Assembly (NCBI RefSeq): GCF_900119155.1
Contig: NZ_FPIR01000002.1
Coordinates: 186,001-250,000 of the forward strand
Reading direction: 5' to 3'
Length of the DNA: 64,000 nt
From: Ruminococcus sp. YE71
Lineage (GTDB): Bacteria; Bacillota; Clostridia; Oscillospirales; Ruminococcaceae
Position 1 is the first letter of the stretch. Each line of letters opens with the position of its first letter. The notes beneath the pieces were generated by a model. It saw nothing but the letters and a program-made list of their open reading frames with translations. It was not told where the DNA came from and made no database searches. The position numbers were made by a program, and so were the translations under genes. Shown one piece after another: positions 16,526-25,545 of this stretch.

Positions 16526-16724
16526 GCTTATTCCGCTGCTTTTCGCTGAGCAGGAAGAATTCGAGCTTGCGGCACTTCGGGCAGACAAGTATCATCACGG
16601 GCAGATACCCCGACATGATATTGTTAAGGTCCGGCAGCAGCCAGCTTGCCCCTCCGAGCTGTATTCTTTGGTTAAAAAGGTGCTTCATCGGGACTCCGCA
16701 CCGCAGGCAGTTGATCTTCTTCAT
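16518..16724 (-). CDS. Small two-knuckle protein between iorA and iorB
   Basis: A 68-residue protein with CLRCG near the N-terminus and CPKC after a hydrophobic middle, which could bind one zinc. Similar small zinc-ribbon proteins occur widely in Clostridia and have no known role. It begins 119 nt after iorA ends and overlaps the next small gene. Confidence 0.6.
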   Translation of the reverse strand: MKKINCLRCGVPMKHLFNQRIQLGGASWLLPDLNNIMSGYLPVMILVCPKCRKLEFFLLSEKQRNKHE

Positions 16725-16739
16725 TTCGTGTTATTCTCC

Positions 16740-16842
16740 TTGATCTATAAGAGATCAGAACCCCTGACCGTTTAACGCCGGTTTTGCCGACGGTCGGAAT
16801 GTGACCTCTTTCTTATTTCTTAACTCTTATTTCTTCTTTATA
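16740..16842. repeat. Purine/pyrimidine-armed intergenic repeat (after iorA)
   Basis: A GC-rich core (TGACCG ... CGGTCG) is followed by a run of TTTCTTATTTCT-type units. It lies between iorA and the small zinc-knuckle gene. Confidence 0.5.
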
Positions 16843-18567
16843 TCAGATGATCGCGTTGAGCTTGCAAAGCTCGGTGCAGATGCCGCAGCCTACGCACTGT
16901 GTATGGTCGATAACGCTCTTCTTGTTCTTGATCGAGATAGCGGGGCAGCCGACTTTCAGGCACTGCTTGCAGCCTACGCACTTGTCCTCGTCAACGTGCA
17001 GCGGAGGATTGTGCTTGACATACTTCAGCAGAGCACACGGACGGCGCGAGATGATAACAGACGGCTCGTCCTTTGCGAGCTCCTCCTCGATGACCTTCTT
17101 AGTCTCTGCCATGTGGTAGGGGTCAACTACGCGGACGCTCCTGATGCCGATAGCCTTGCAGAGCTCTTCGAGGTTTACAGCCGCAGCAGGGTCGCCCTTG
17201 AGGTTCTTGCCTGTGGTCGGGTTCTGCTGGTGACCTGTCATGCCCGTGATGGAGTTGTCGAGGATGATGGTGGTGGAGTTGGAAGCGTTGTAGGCAACGT
17301 TCACGAGACCTGTCATACCGCTGTGCATGAAGGTCGAGTCGCCGATAACAGCAACGCTCTTCTTCTCGGCGTCAGCGCCGAGAGCCTTGTTGTAGCCGTG
17401 AAGTGCGCTGATGGATGCGCCCATGCAGATGGTGGTGTCCATAGCGCAGAGCGGAGCTGCCGAACCGAGCGTGTAGCAGCCGATGTCACCCGAAACGTAA
17501 ACGCCCAGCTGCGACAGGCAGTAGAACAGACCTCTGTGAGGACATCCGGCGCACATTACAGGCGGACGAACAGGCACGTCCTCGCCGAAGGTCATGACTT
17601 CGGCAGTCTCGCCGAGGATAGCCTTGCGGACGATCGACTGGGATATCTCGCCGATGCCCGAGAATACCTCGCGGCCGATAACGCTTACGCCGTTTTTCTT
17701 GCAGTGGGTCTCGATGATGTCGTCAAGCTCTTCGATGACGTATACCTTGCCGCACTTCTCGGCGAAATCGCGGATGATGTTGACGGGCAGGGGATTTACC
17801 ATACCGAGCTTCAAGTAGCTCGCCTTGTCGCCGAGGGCTTCCTTAGCGTAAACGTAGCAGTCGCCTGCCGCGATGATACCGATGGAAGTATCGTTGTACT
17901 CAACGCGGTTGAGGGGGCTGGTCTCGGCGTATTCGGCAGCGTCGCGGAGCTTCTGCTCAACGACGGGGTGACGGCGCTTTGCGTTGCCCGGCACCATAAC
18001 GAACTTGCCGGGGTTCTTCTCGTAGGGCTTAGCGTCGGGAACGACTCTGTCGAGCAGTTCCACCGACGACTGGGAGTGTGCGATACGGGTAGTCATGCGC
18101 ACGATAACGGGGCAGTCGAACTTCTCGCTCAGCTCGAACGCGGTCTTGGTGAAGTCCTTGCATTCCTGCGAGTCGGAGGGCTCGACCATCAGCACCTTGG
18201 AAGCGATAGCGTGGTGACGGGAGTCCTGCTCGTTCTGGGAGGAGTGCATACCCGGGTCGTCGGCAACGCAAACGACCATGCCGCCGTTAACGCCCGTATA
18301 TCCTGCGGTGTAGAGGGGGTCGGCGGCAACGTTGAGACCGACGTGCTTCATTCCGCAGAAGCTTCTTTTACCTGCTATGGACGCACCGAGAGCCGCTTCC
18401 ATAGCGACCTTCTCATTGGGAGCCCATTCAGCGTACATTTCATCGTATTTTGCGGCAAACTCAGTGACCTCGGTCGAGGGAGTTCCCGGATAGGAGGAAA
18501 CGAATTCGCAGCCTGCTTCGTACAGTCCGCGTGCAAATGCTTCGTTTCCGAGCATAAGTTTTTTCAT
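16843..18567 (-). CDS. iorA: Indolepyruvate:ferredoxin oxidoreductase, alpha subunit
   Basis: The 574-residue catalytic subunit. The N-terminal pyrimidine-binding domain carries SSYPGTPSTEV. The thiamine-diphosphate domain carries MCAGCPHRGLFY and SGDIGCYTLG, then GDSTFMHSGM. The C-terminus is a 2x4Fe-4S ferredoxin domain with CVGCKQCLKVGCP and CVGCGICTELC. The protein starts MKKLMLGNEAFARG with AAGGAAGG upstream. It is the first gene of the minus-strand aromatic-acid operon and has a clear promoter. The reaction links aryl pyruvate + CoA + oxidised ferredoxin with aryl-acetyl-CoA + CO2 + reduced ferredoxin. Confidence 0.95.
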   Translation of the reverse strand: MKKLMLGNEAFARGLYEAGCEFVSSYPGTPSTEVTEFAAKYDEMYAEWAPNEKVAMEAALGASIAGKRSFCGMKHVGLNVAADPLYTAGYTGVNGGMVVCVADDPGMHSSQNEQDSRHHAIASKVLMVEPSDSQECKDFTKTAFELSEKFDCPVIVRMTTRIAHSQSSVELLDRVVPDAKPYEKNPGKFVMVPGNAKRRHPVVEQKLRDAAEYAETSPLNRVEYNDTSIGIIAAGDCYVYAKEALGDKASYLKLGMVNPLPVNIIRDFAEKCGKVYVIEELDDIIETHCKKNGVSVIGREVFSGIGEISQSIVRKAILGETAEVMTFGEDVPVRPPVMCAGCPHRGLFYCLSQLGVYVSGDIGCYTLGSAAPLCAMDTTICMGASISALHGYNKALGADAEKKSVAVIGDSTFMHSGMTGLVNVAYNASNSTTIILDNSITGMTGHQQNPTTGKNLKGDPAAAVNLEELCKAIGIRSVRVVDPYHMAETKKVIEEELAKDEPSVIISRRPCALLKYVKHNPPLHVDEDKCVGCKQCLKVGCPAISIKNKKSVIDHTQCVGCGICTELCKLNAII

Positions 18568-18600
18568 TGAAAAACCTTCCTTTCAAGTCTTAATATTACT

Positions 18601-18629
18601 ATTATACCACAGTCTGTACAAAAAAGCAA
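18601..18629 (-). promoter_or_regulatory. Sigma-A promoter for the iorA operon
   Basis: On the minus strand TTGCTT (18624-18629), 17-nt spacer, TATAAT (18601-18606), about 35 nt before iorA. Confidence 0.75.
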
Positions 18630-18770
18630 TATTTTTTGTGCATCTTTTTGAAAAATATCTTCGTGCTTTAAATCAGTGAGATACAGAACGTAAATTATAC
18701 TGATTTTGTATAAATCAGTATAATTTTCCCCCGCGCTATTGTGAGAACAGACAAATCTTGTCAGAGATCA

Positions 18771-18799
18771 TTGACTTTGGGTGTGGGATATGCTATAAT
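18771..18799 (+). promoter_or_regulatory. Sigma-A promoter for the regulator-hydE-nitrogenase-like cluster
   Basis: TTGACT (18771-18776), 17 nt, TATAAT (18794-18799), 32 nt before the regulator gene. It is the only good promoter I see before the long plus-strand gene run. Confidence 0.82.
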
Positions 18800-18831
18800 A
18801 TAAGTGTAATAACAGCAAAGGAGTGTGCCTT

Positions 18832-19080
18832 ATGGAAACACGTATAGCCGTTATTGCTATAATCGTAAAAGACCCCGAATCGGCGGCGGACATAAACGCC
18901 CTGCTCCACGAATACGACAAGTTCGTGATTGGCAGGATGGGCGTCCCCTACCGAACTAAGGGCGTGAGCGTCATAAGCATCGCTATCGACGCTCCGCAGG
19001 ACAAGATAAGCTCTCTGACGGGCAGGATAGGCAGACTCAGCGGCGTCAGCGCCAAAACGGTCTATGCACCTGCCGGATGA
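18832..19080 (+). CDS. TM1266-like iron-only hydrogenase system regulator
   Basis: An 82-residue protein with a ferredoxin-like beta-alpha-beta fold pattern (ETRIAVIAIIVKDPESAADINALL ... GVSVISIAIDAP). It matches the small NikR-C/ACT-like family usually annotated as a putative regulator of [FeFe]-hydrogenase maturation genes. It has no DNA-binding domain, so it may act as a ligand-binding subunit. AAAGGAG lies 7 nt before the ATG at 18832. Its usual partner genes are hydE, hydF and hydG; here only hydE follows. Confidence 0.8.
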   Translation: METRIAVIAIIVKDPESAADINALLHEYDKFVIGRMGVPYRTKGVSVISIAIDAPQDKISSLTGRIGRLSGVSAKTVYAPAG

Positions 19081-19169
19081 AAATATCAGCCGCTTTTTCC
19101 CCTGATGTCAAAGCCGCTCACGCGCCTGAGACAGAAGCATGATGATGCGCACCCCATATGTGAATCAAC

Positions 19170-19213
19170 GGGACAGCCATATCTGCTTGCACAGGGATGG
19201 GCTGTCCCTTTTT
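19170..19213 (+). terminator. Terminator-like hairpin directly before hydE
   Basis: GGGACAGCC (19170-19178) and GGCTGTCCC (19200-19208) form a perfect 9-bp stem with a 21-nt loop, followed by T5. Only 20 nt separate it from the hydE start, which leaves no room for a promoter, so hydE and the genes after it must be reached by read-through or from a promoter I cannot see in 19081-19169. Confidence 0.75.
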
Positions 19214-19233
19214 CGATTTTTGCATGAGGTGAA

Positions 19234-20289
19234 ATGATGAACGAAATACTGAAAGGTCTTATCGACAAGCTCGACCGCGAAAAGAAACTCCCGCACGGGG
19301 AGTGGGTGACGCTGTTTGACGGTTTCACGGACGAGGAACGCGAGTACGCGGCTTCGGTCGCAAGAAAGATCGCAGACGAAAAATACGGCAAGAAGATCTA
19401 TATAAGAGGTATAGTCGAATTCTCCAACTACTGCAAGAACGACTGCCTTTACTGCGGTATCCGCCGCTCGAACAGGAACGCTCAGCGCTACCGCCTGACC
19501 GACGACGAGATACTCGCCTGCTGTGACGAGGGCTACGAGACGGGTTTCCGCACCTTCGTGTTGCAGAGCGGCGAAGACCCTGCCTACACCACCGACAGGC
19601 TCGTGGAGATAGTCCGCAGGATAAAGGCGGCGCATCCCGACTGTGCGGTGACGCTGTCGCTGGGTGAGCTGGAGCGCGAAGATCTGGCGAGGCTCCGTGA
19701 GGCGGGGGCGGACAGATACCTGCTCCGACACGAGACAGCCACAAAGTGCCACTACGAACAGCTCCACCCCGACTTCATGTCCTTCGAGCACCGCATGAAA
19801 TGTCTGCAAGACCTGAAAGAGCTGGGCTATCAGACGGGTACGGGCATGATGATCGGCGCACCCTTCGCGAATTCGGACACCCTCGCTTCGGATCTGGAGT
19901 TCCTCTGCGAGTTCAAACCCCACATGGTGGGGACGGGGCCGTTCCTGCCCCATAAGGACACGCCGTTCCGTGACGAGCCGAAGGGTTCATATGAACTGAC
20001 GCTGTTCGTGCTGAGCCTTGTGCGCATCATGCTGCCGAACGTGCTGCTGCCAGCCACCACGGCTCTCGGGACGATCAGACCCAACGGCAGGGAACAGGGA
20101 GTGCTCCACGGGGCGAACGTCATCATGCCGAACCTTTCGCCGACGGCTGTGCGGAAGAAGTATATGCTTTACGACAACAAGATCTGCACCGAGGATTCCA
20201 CCACCGAATGCCGCTTCTGCTTGCAGCGGCGCATGGAGTCGATAGGTTACGAGATCGAGATCACGAGAGGAGATTACTGCGATGATTAA
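19234..20289 (+). CDS. hydE: [FeFe]-hydrogenase maturase-type radical SAM protein HydE
   Basis: A 351-residue radical SAM enzyme. The SAM cluster motif is CKNDCLYC (C-x3-C-x2-C) after RGIVEFSNYC, and the next GIRRSN segment is typical of HydE. A C-terminal C-x7-C-x2-C triad matches the optional second cluster site of HydE. In known systems HydE acts on the cysteine-bound Fe(CO)2CN synthon during assembly of the hydrogenase H-cluster. GAGGTG precedes ATG 19234; ATG 19237 is an alternative. Its stop overlaps the start of the nitrogenase-like reductase gene by 8 nt, and no hydF, hydG or hydrogenase gene is present, so it may serve the nitrogenase-like system instead of, or as well as, hydrogenase. 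Confidence 0.9.
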   Translation: MMNEILKGLIDKLDREKKLPHGEWVTLFDGFTDEEREYAASVARKIADEKYGKKIYIRGIVEFSNYCKNDCLYCGIRRSNRNAQRYRLTDDEILACCDEGYETGFRTFVLQSGEDPAYTTDRLVEIVRRIKAAHPDCAVTLSLGELEREDLARLREAGADRYLLRHETATKCHYEQLHPDFMSFEHRMKCLQDLKELGYQTGTGMMIGAPFANSDTLASDLEFLCEFKPHMVGTGPFLPHKDTPFRDEPKGSYELTLFVLSLVRIMLPNVLLPATTALGTIRPNGREQGVLHGANVIMPNLSPTAVRKKYMLYDNKICTEDSTTECRFCLQRRMESIGYEIEITRGDYCDD

Positions 20290-21037
20290 AATAGCGATCT
20301 ACGGCAAGGGCGGTATCGGAAAATCCACCGTTTCGTCAAACGTTTCCGCGGCACTGGCTCAGAAGGGCATGAAGGTCATGCAGATAGGCTGCGACCCGAA
20401 GGCCGACTCGACTTCGCTGCTGCACGGCGGCAAGCGCATCCCCACTGTTCTCGACCTCACCCGTCAGAAGGGCAATAAGCTCACCCTCGAAGAGGTGGTC
20501 TTTGAGGGCGAGTTCGGCGTGAAGTGCGTCGAAGCGGGCGGCCCCGTTCCGGGTATCGGGTGTGCGGGACGCGGCATCATCAACGCCCTCGAAACGCTCA
20601 AAAAGCTCGGCGCTTATGAGGTCTATCAGCCTGACGTTGTGATATACGATGTGCTGGGTGACGTTGTGTGCGGCGGCTTCTCGATGCCCATGAGAAAGGG
20701 CTACGCAGACAAGGTGTTCGTCGTGACCAGCGGCGAGAAGATGTCGAGATATGCGGCGGCGAATATCTGCATGGCGGTGGAGAACTTCAAGGGCAGGGGC
20801 TATGCTTCCCTCGGCGGCATCATCCTCAACCGACGCGGCGTGAGGGGCGAGAACGAGGGCACGGAAGAACTGGCGGCTGACTTCAACACCACCGTCATCG
20901 GTTCGCTCGACCGCAGCGAGGAGATAACCTTCGCAGAGGAGAGGGGCAAGCCCGTTTCGGTGGTCTGTCCAGAAAGCCGCGCCGTGACACAGCTCGACGC
21001 TATCGCTCAGGCTCTGCTCGACAGCTTTAAGGAGTGA
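20282..21037 (+). CDS. Nitrogenase iron protein-like reductase 1
   Basis: A 251-residue NifH/BchL-family ATPase expected to pass electrons to its partner component-1 complex using ATP hydrolysis. The P-loop is GKGGIGKST (residues 9-17), and [11 protein letters not shown] is the switch-proximal segment. Both 4Fe-4S ligand cysteines are present, in [10 protein letters not shown] and [11 protein letters not shown]. It is shorter than true NifH (about 270-297). AGAGGAG lies before the start, which overlaps the end of hydE by 8 nt. The D-like gene follows after 4 nt. True nitrogen fixation is unlikely from the partner sequences. Confidence 0.9.
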   Translation: MIKIAIYGKGGIGKSTVSSNVSAALAQKGMKVMQIGCDPKADSTSLLHGGKRIPTVLDLTRQKGNKLTLEEVVFEGEFGVKCVEAGGPVPGIGCAGRGIINALETLKKLGAYEVYQPDVVIYDVLGDVVCGGFSMPMRKGYADKVFVVTSGEKMSRYAAANICMAVENFKGRGYASLGGIILNRRGVRGENEGTEELAADFNTTVIGSLDRSEEITFAEERGKPVSVVCPESRAVTQLDAIAQALLDSFKE

Positions 21038-21041
21038 CAGT

Positions 21042-22358
21042 ATGCTTAAAGATATACGCTATGAAAAGCCCCCCTGCAAGCAGATCGCTGACACCGACCG
21101 CGACTGTTTCTTCGAGTCGGGGCTTGAATACAACACCCCTGCAAGGGGTATGTGGAACATCGTCCACTCGGGTATGCTGCTCCCCGAAGCGCACGAGATA
21201 TTCTGCTGTGCGCAGGGCTGTCTGAGGGGCGTTATCCTCACGGCGGCGGAGATGCTGACCCTTGACCGCATGAGCTGGATATCCGTTTCGGAAGAGGATA
21301 TGTTCGACGGCACGATCGAGACCGACGTTATCGACGGCGTGACCGAGATAATCGAAAAGCTCGGCAAGAGACCGCCTGTGGTGCTGCTGTACCTGAGCTG
21401 CATCCACCTGTTCGCGGGCGTGGATTTTGAGGCGATAATCAACGAGCTTCATGAGCGTTTCCCCGACATATGGTTCTCCGACTGCTACATGACCCCGACC
21501 ATGCGCACCACCGTTTCGCCCGTTGCGAAGATGGCGGCACAGCTCTACGACGCGCTGAAGCCGATGCCACTCGACCCGAAGTCGGTGAACATCATCGGCA
21601 ACGACCGCGCCACCGACGAGGGTTCGGAGCTTGTGAAGACCATCCGCGGAGCAGGCTTTACGCTCCGTGACATAACTCTCTGCAAGACCTTTGACGAGTA
21701 CCTTGAAATGGCGAAGGGCTCGCTGAATATCACATACATCCCGACGGCTGTCCTCGCAGGCGGCACGCTTGAAGAGCGGTTCGGGGCAAGGCATCTTTAC
21801 CTGCCCAACAGCTTCGTTTATGACACCATCGAGGAAAACCACCGCACCCTCTGTGAGGCTCTCGGCATCGGTCAGACAGACCTCTCGGCGGAAAGAGCCG
21901 CCGCAGATTCGGCGCTCGAAGCGGCTCACGAGGTCATCGGCGACACGGCTGTGGCGATAGATTTCACGGCGGTCACCCGACCCTTTGAGCTTGCCGAACT
22001 GCTCATCGCGCACGGCTTCAACGTCAGGTACGTTATCGCTGACGGCGCGGGTGAGGAGGGCGACGCTTTCGAACGTCTGAAAGCCGCACGCCCCGACCTT
22101 GAGATATACGCCGCCGCCAACGTCAATATGCTGAATATGCGCTATGAGCCCCATGAGAAGGTGCTGGCTGTGGGTCAGAAGGCGGCTTACTACTTCGCCA
22201 CCGACAACTTCGTGAATATCATCCTGAACGGCGGTTATTACGGCTATTCGGGTATCGTGAAGCTCGCGGAGCTGATGACTGACGCATATCGGAACGAGAA
22301 GGACAGAAAGCGCGTCATAAGCCTGAAAGGCTACGGCTGTGCGAGCTGTCTTGCGTAA
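21042..22358 (+). CDS. Nitrogenase component 1-like (NifD-like) subunit, module 1
   Basis: A 438-residue protein of the nitrogenase component-1/oxidoreductase superfamily. Three cysteines align by eye with the P-cluster-side ligands of NifD: DRDCFFESG (residue about 24), CCAQGCLRGV and LLYLSCIHLF. The FeMo-cofactor Cys and His ligands of true NifD are not recognisable. The first two Rossmann-like domains can be followed through NIIGNDRATDEGSEL and later GHFINVRYV-type strands. It ends with GYGCASCLA, an extra Cys pair at the C-terminus. The gene sits between its reductase and K-like gene with 4 and 12-nt gaps. Substrate unknown. Confidence 0.82.
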   Translation: MLKDIRYEKPPCKQIADTDRDCFFESGLEYNTPARGMWNIVHSGMLLPEAHEIFCCAQGCLRGVILTAAEMLTLDRMSWISVSEEDMFDGTIETDVIDGVTEIIEKLGKRPPVVLLYLSCIHLFAGVDFEAIINELHERFPDIWFSDCYMTPTMRTTVSPVAKMAAQLYDALKPMPLDPKSVNIIGNDRATDEGSELVKTIRGAGFTLRDITLCKTFDEYLEMAKGSLNITYIPTAVLAGGTLEERFGARHLYLPNSFVYDTIEENHRTLCEALGIGQTDLSAERAAADSALEAAHEVIGDTAVAIDFTAVTRPFELAELLIAHGFNVRYVIADGAGEEGDAFERLKAARPDLEIYAAANVNMLNMRYEPHEKVLAVGQKAAYYFATDNFVNIILNGGYYGYSGIVKLAELMTDAYRNEKDRKRVISLKGYGCASCLA

Positions 22359-22370
22359 GGAGGGCAGGCT

Positions 22371-23495
22371 ATGAAGAACGTTTCAAAGATAATACCCTGC
22401 TACTCGGCTGACACGGCAGGGGTCTGTTCGGCGCTGTACGAGCTGGGCGGAATGGTGGTCACCCACGACGCTTCGGGGTGCAATTCCACCTACGCCACCC
22501 ACGACGAGCCGCGCTGGTACGACATCCAGTCGAAAATGTATATTTCGGCGCTGACCGAAATGGACGCCATCATGGGCAACGACGAAAAGCTCATTTCCGA
22601 CATCGTGTCGGCGGCGAATGACCAGAAGCCCGAGTTCATCGCGGTGTGCGGTTCGCCGATGCCGATGATGACGGGCGTGGATTTCGACGCGATAGCCGCC
22701 GAGATAGAATCCCGCACCGATATCCCGACCTTCGGGATGCACACCAACGGTACGCACTCCTACATCGAGGGGGCGTCGGAAGCGTTTGACTACATCGTGA
22801 AGCAGTACGTCCGTGAGTGTCCGAAGACCGAGGGCTCTGGCGTGAACATCATCGGCATGACCCCCCTCGACTTCAAGTGGCGCGGCACGATGGACGCGGT
22901 GAAAGGCTGGCTCGCAGAGAACGGTCTGGAGTACGTTTCCTGCATTGCGATGGGAAGTTCTCTTGACGAGATACGCCGTGCGGCATCCGCGAGCGTGAAC
23001 CTTGTGGTGAGCAGCTCGGGACTTGCGGCGGCGAAGTATATGGAAGAGCGTTTCGGGATACCCTACGTTTGCGGCGTTCCCTATGGCAGGGCTTACGCGA
23101 AGGCGTTTGCGGAACAGCTGAAGGGTGAAAACGGCGGCGCTGTCCGCACCGCTGACGATGCCGACACGGTCATCATCGGCGAGGGGATAGGTTCGGTATC
23201 GCTGGCGGCGGCGCTGTCTGCCGATCTCGGCATCAGTGCAAAGGTCATCTGTCCGCTGACCTGCGGAGATGGCATCCTTGCCGACACCGATCTCGACCTT
23301 TACGCTGAGGAGGACATCGAAGCGGCGCTTTCGGACATGGATCCGAAAACGGTCATCGCCGACCCTCTGTACAAATACATCGTCCCCGACGGTACGCGGT
23401 TCATCGAACTGCCGCATTTTGCCTTCTCGGGAAGATGCTTCGAGAGGGACATGAAAGACCTCATAAATACCGACATCAAGGAGTATTTTAAATGA
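22371..23495 (+). CDS. Nitrogenase component 1-like (NifK-like) subunit, module 1
   Basis: A 374-residue partner of the preceding D-like protein. Cysteines in [16 protein letters not shown], in HDASGCNST and in [13 protein letters not shown] match the spacing of the three cluster ligands of NifK-type subunits, so this module could hold a full interface cluster. The motif HDEPRWYDI follows the second site. It is shorter than NifK. The stop overlaps the start of the second reductase gene by 4 nt (ATGA), which joins the two modules. Confidence 0.82.
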   Translation: MKNVSKIIPCYSADTAGVCSALYELGGMVVTHDASGCNSTYATHDEPRWYDIQSKMYISALTEMDAIMGNDEKLISDIVSAANDQKPEFIAVCGSPMPMMTGVDFDAIAAEIESRTDIPTFGMHTNGTHSYIEGASEAFDYIVKQYVRECPKTEGSGVNIIGMTPLDFKWRGTMDAVKGWLAENGLEYVSCIAMGSSLDEIRRAASASVNLVVSSSGLAAAKYMEERFGIPYVCGVPYGRAYAKAFAEQLKGENGGAVRTADDADTVIIGEGIGSVSLAAALSADLGISAKVICPLTCGDGILADTDLDLYAEEDIEAALSDMDPKTVIADPLYKYIVPDGTRFIELPHFAFSGRCFERDMKDLINTDIKEYFK

Positions 23496-24250
23496 TAAAA
23501 CTTGCACTCTACGGCAAGGGCGGCATAGGCAAATCGACCTGTACCGCGAATCTTGCCGCCGCGTTTGCGATGCTGGGCAAGCGCGTGATACAGATAGGCT
23601 GCGACCCGAAAGCCGACTCGACCATAAATCTGCTGGGCGGCGAACCTTTGCAGCCTGTTATGGATTACCTGCGCGAGCATGACGACGACCCGAACAGCAT
23701 CGGGGAAATATCGAAGATAGGCTTCGGGGATATCCTCTGCATCGAGACGGGCGGTCCTACCCCCGGGCTCGGATGCGCGGGTCGAGGGATAATCACCACC
23801 TTCAACCTTCTCGAACAGCTGGAGCTTTTCGAGAAGCACAAGCCCGACGTGGTGCTGTACGACGTCCTCGGGGACGTGGTCTGCGGAGGGTTCGCAGCGC
23901 CGATACGTGAGGGCTACGCCGAGCAGGTGCTCATCGTCACCTCGGGCGAGAAGATGGCGCTCTACGCCGCGAACAACATCAACAGCGCGGTGAAGAACTT
24001 CGAGGACAGAAGCTACGCGAAAGTCCGCGGCGTCATCATGAACCGCCGCAACGTCGAGAACGAGGAAGAGAAGGTCCGCGCCTTCGCTGAGGGCGCAGGG
24101 CTTGAAGTCGCCGCAGACATCCCGCGCTCGGCTGACATCATCAAGTACGAGGACATGGGCAAGACGGTCATCGAGGGCGACCCCGAATGTGAGACCTCGA
24201 AGCGGTTCTTCGCGCTGGCACAGAAACTTATCGACGAGGAAAAAGTATGA
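23492..24250 (+). CDS. Nitrogenase iron protein-like reductase 2
   Basis: A 252-residue second NifH-like ATPase, clearly paralogous to the first: P-loop [20 protein letters not shown], and cluster cysteines in [10 protein letters not shown] and [11 protein letters not shown]. It differs in the region after GG(E)[16 protein letters not shown], the part that contacts component 1, so each reductase may be matched to its own partner. It is coupled by 4-nt overlaps on both sides. Confidence 0.9.
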   Translation: MIKLALYGKGGIGKSTCTANLAAAFAMLGKRVIQIGCDPKADSTINLLGGEPLQPVMDYLREHDDDPNSIGEISKIGFGDILCIETGGPTPGLGCAGRGIITTFNLLEQLELFEKHKPDVVLYDVLGDVVCGGFAAPIREGYAEQVLIVTSGEKMALYAANNINSAVKNFEDRSYAKVRGVIMNRRNVENEEEKVRAFAEGAGLEVAADIPRSADIIKYEDMGKTVIEGDPECETSKRFFALAQKLIDEEKV

Positions 24251-25545
24251 ACAAGGGCTTTTACGTAACTGCCGCGGAGCTTGCCGCATCGGGGTTCGAG
24301 AACATCCCCGACGAGCTGGTCTCCTCGAAGCACATGATATATTCATCCCCCGCGACCCTCGACTTCAACTCGCCGGGTGCCAAGGGCTTCGGCGTGAAGC
24401 GTGCGGGACTGGTCGTGCCCGAGTCGGTGATGCTGCTGGTGGCTCCGGGCTGCTGCGGCCGAAACACCGCGCTGCTCAACGAGCTGGGCTACAACGACAA
24501 GTTCTTTTACCTGATGCTGGACGACACCGACATCGTGACGGGACGCTACCTCAAGAAGATACCGAAGGCCTGCGCCGAGATAGTCGAAGAGCTCGACTAC
24601 ACGCCGTCTGCTATCATGATATGTGTGACCTGCGTGGACGCGCTGCTCGGCACCGACATGGAGCGCGTCTGTCGAAGCTGTGCCGAGACAAGCGGCGTGC
24701 CCTGCGTGCCTGCGTATATGTACGCGCTCACGCGTGAAAAGCGCCTGCCGCCGATGGGTCTTGCGAGAAAGTCGATATATTCGCTGCTCGAACCGCAGAA
24801 GCGACGCTCCAACGAGTGCGCTCTGATGGGCTTTTTCTCGGCGCTGGAGGACGGGTGCGAGATATACGAGCTGCTCCGCCGCGCGGGCATCAAAAAGATA
24901 CACGAGATAGGCCGCTGCAAGACCTTCGAGGAGTACAGGCAGATCTCCCGTGCGAATTTCGCGCTGGTGCTCAACTCGGAAGCGAGGGCGGCGGCACAGG
25001 ACATGGAAAAGCGGCTCGGCATCCCGTTCATCGAGCTGACGCGGCTGTACAGGCTCGGGAAGATACACAACCAGTACAAGCTGCTGGGTCAGGCGATAGG
25101 CGCGGAGTTCGACGACAGCGAGTTCTACGACGAGGCGTTCGACACCGTGACCGCGTTTAAGGCGAAGCACGGCGAGGTGAGCTTCGCGGTGGGCGAGTGC
25201 ATGAACGCGGACAGCTTCGAGCTGGCGCTGGCGCTCTGCGAGTACGGTTTCAGGGTGGCGGAGATATACGGCACTATCGGCGAGCGCAACTTCCTGTTCC
25301 TCAGAAAGCTCGCCGAAGTCTCGCCCGAGACACGCGTATACTCGAACCTGTCGCCGACGATGATGGGTTACGAGCGCGACTGCGAGATAAACGCCTGCAT
25401 CGGCACCGACGCGGCGTACTACCACAAAGACCTGCCGTCGGTGAGCTGGAGCGGCGAGGAACAGCCCTTCGGCTACAGGGCTGTGACCCTGCTCTTTGAA
25501 CAGCTCGACACGGCGCTTACCGAGGGAAAGGCGGTGAAGATATGA
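24247..25545 (+). CDS. Nitrogenase component 1-like (NifD-like) subunit, module 2
   Basis: A 432-residue D-like paralogue. The cysteines of VAPGCCGRN and [13 protein letters not shown] align with the second and third ligand positions of module 1, but the first position (DRDC in module 1) falls in a segment without Cys ([15 protein letters not shown]). It has many other cysteines, including [14 protein letters not shown]. This suggests a different cluster ligation, or a scaffold role like NifEN relative to NifDK; both are inferences. It overlaps both neighbours by 4 nt. Confidence 0.78.
   Translation: MNKGFYVTAAELAASGFENIPDELVSSKHMIYSSPATLDFNSPGAKGFGVKRAGLVVPESVMLLVAPGCCGRNTALLNELGYNDKFFYLMLDDTDIVTGRYLKKIPKACAEIVEELDYTPSAIMICVTCVDALLGTDMERVCRSCAETSGVPCVPAYMYALTREKRLPPMGLARKSIYSLLEPQKRRSNECALMGFFSALEDGCEIYELLRRAGIKKIHEIGRCKTFEEYRQISRANFALVLNSEARAAAQDMEKRLGIPFIELTRLYRLGKIHNQYKLLGQAIGAEFDDSEFYDEAFDTVTAFKAKHGEVSFAVGECMNADSFELALALCEYGFRVAEIYGTIGERNFLFLRKLAEVSPETRVYSNLSPTMMGYERDCEINACIGTDAAYYHKDLPSVSWSGEEQPFGYRAVTLLFEQLDTALTEGKAVKI

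Noticed and set aside
16801-18570. A 589-codon open frame on the plus strand
   Set aside because: It mirrors iorA, which has all motifs and a promoter on the minus strand.
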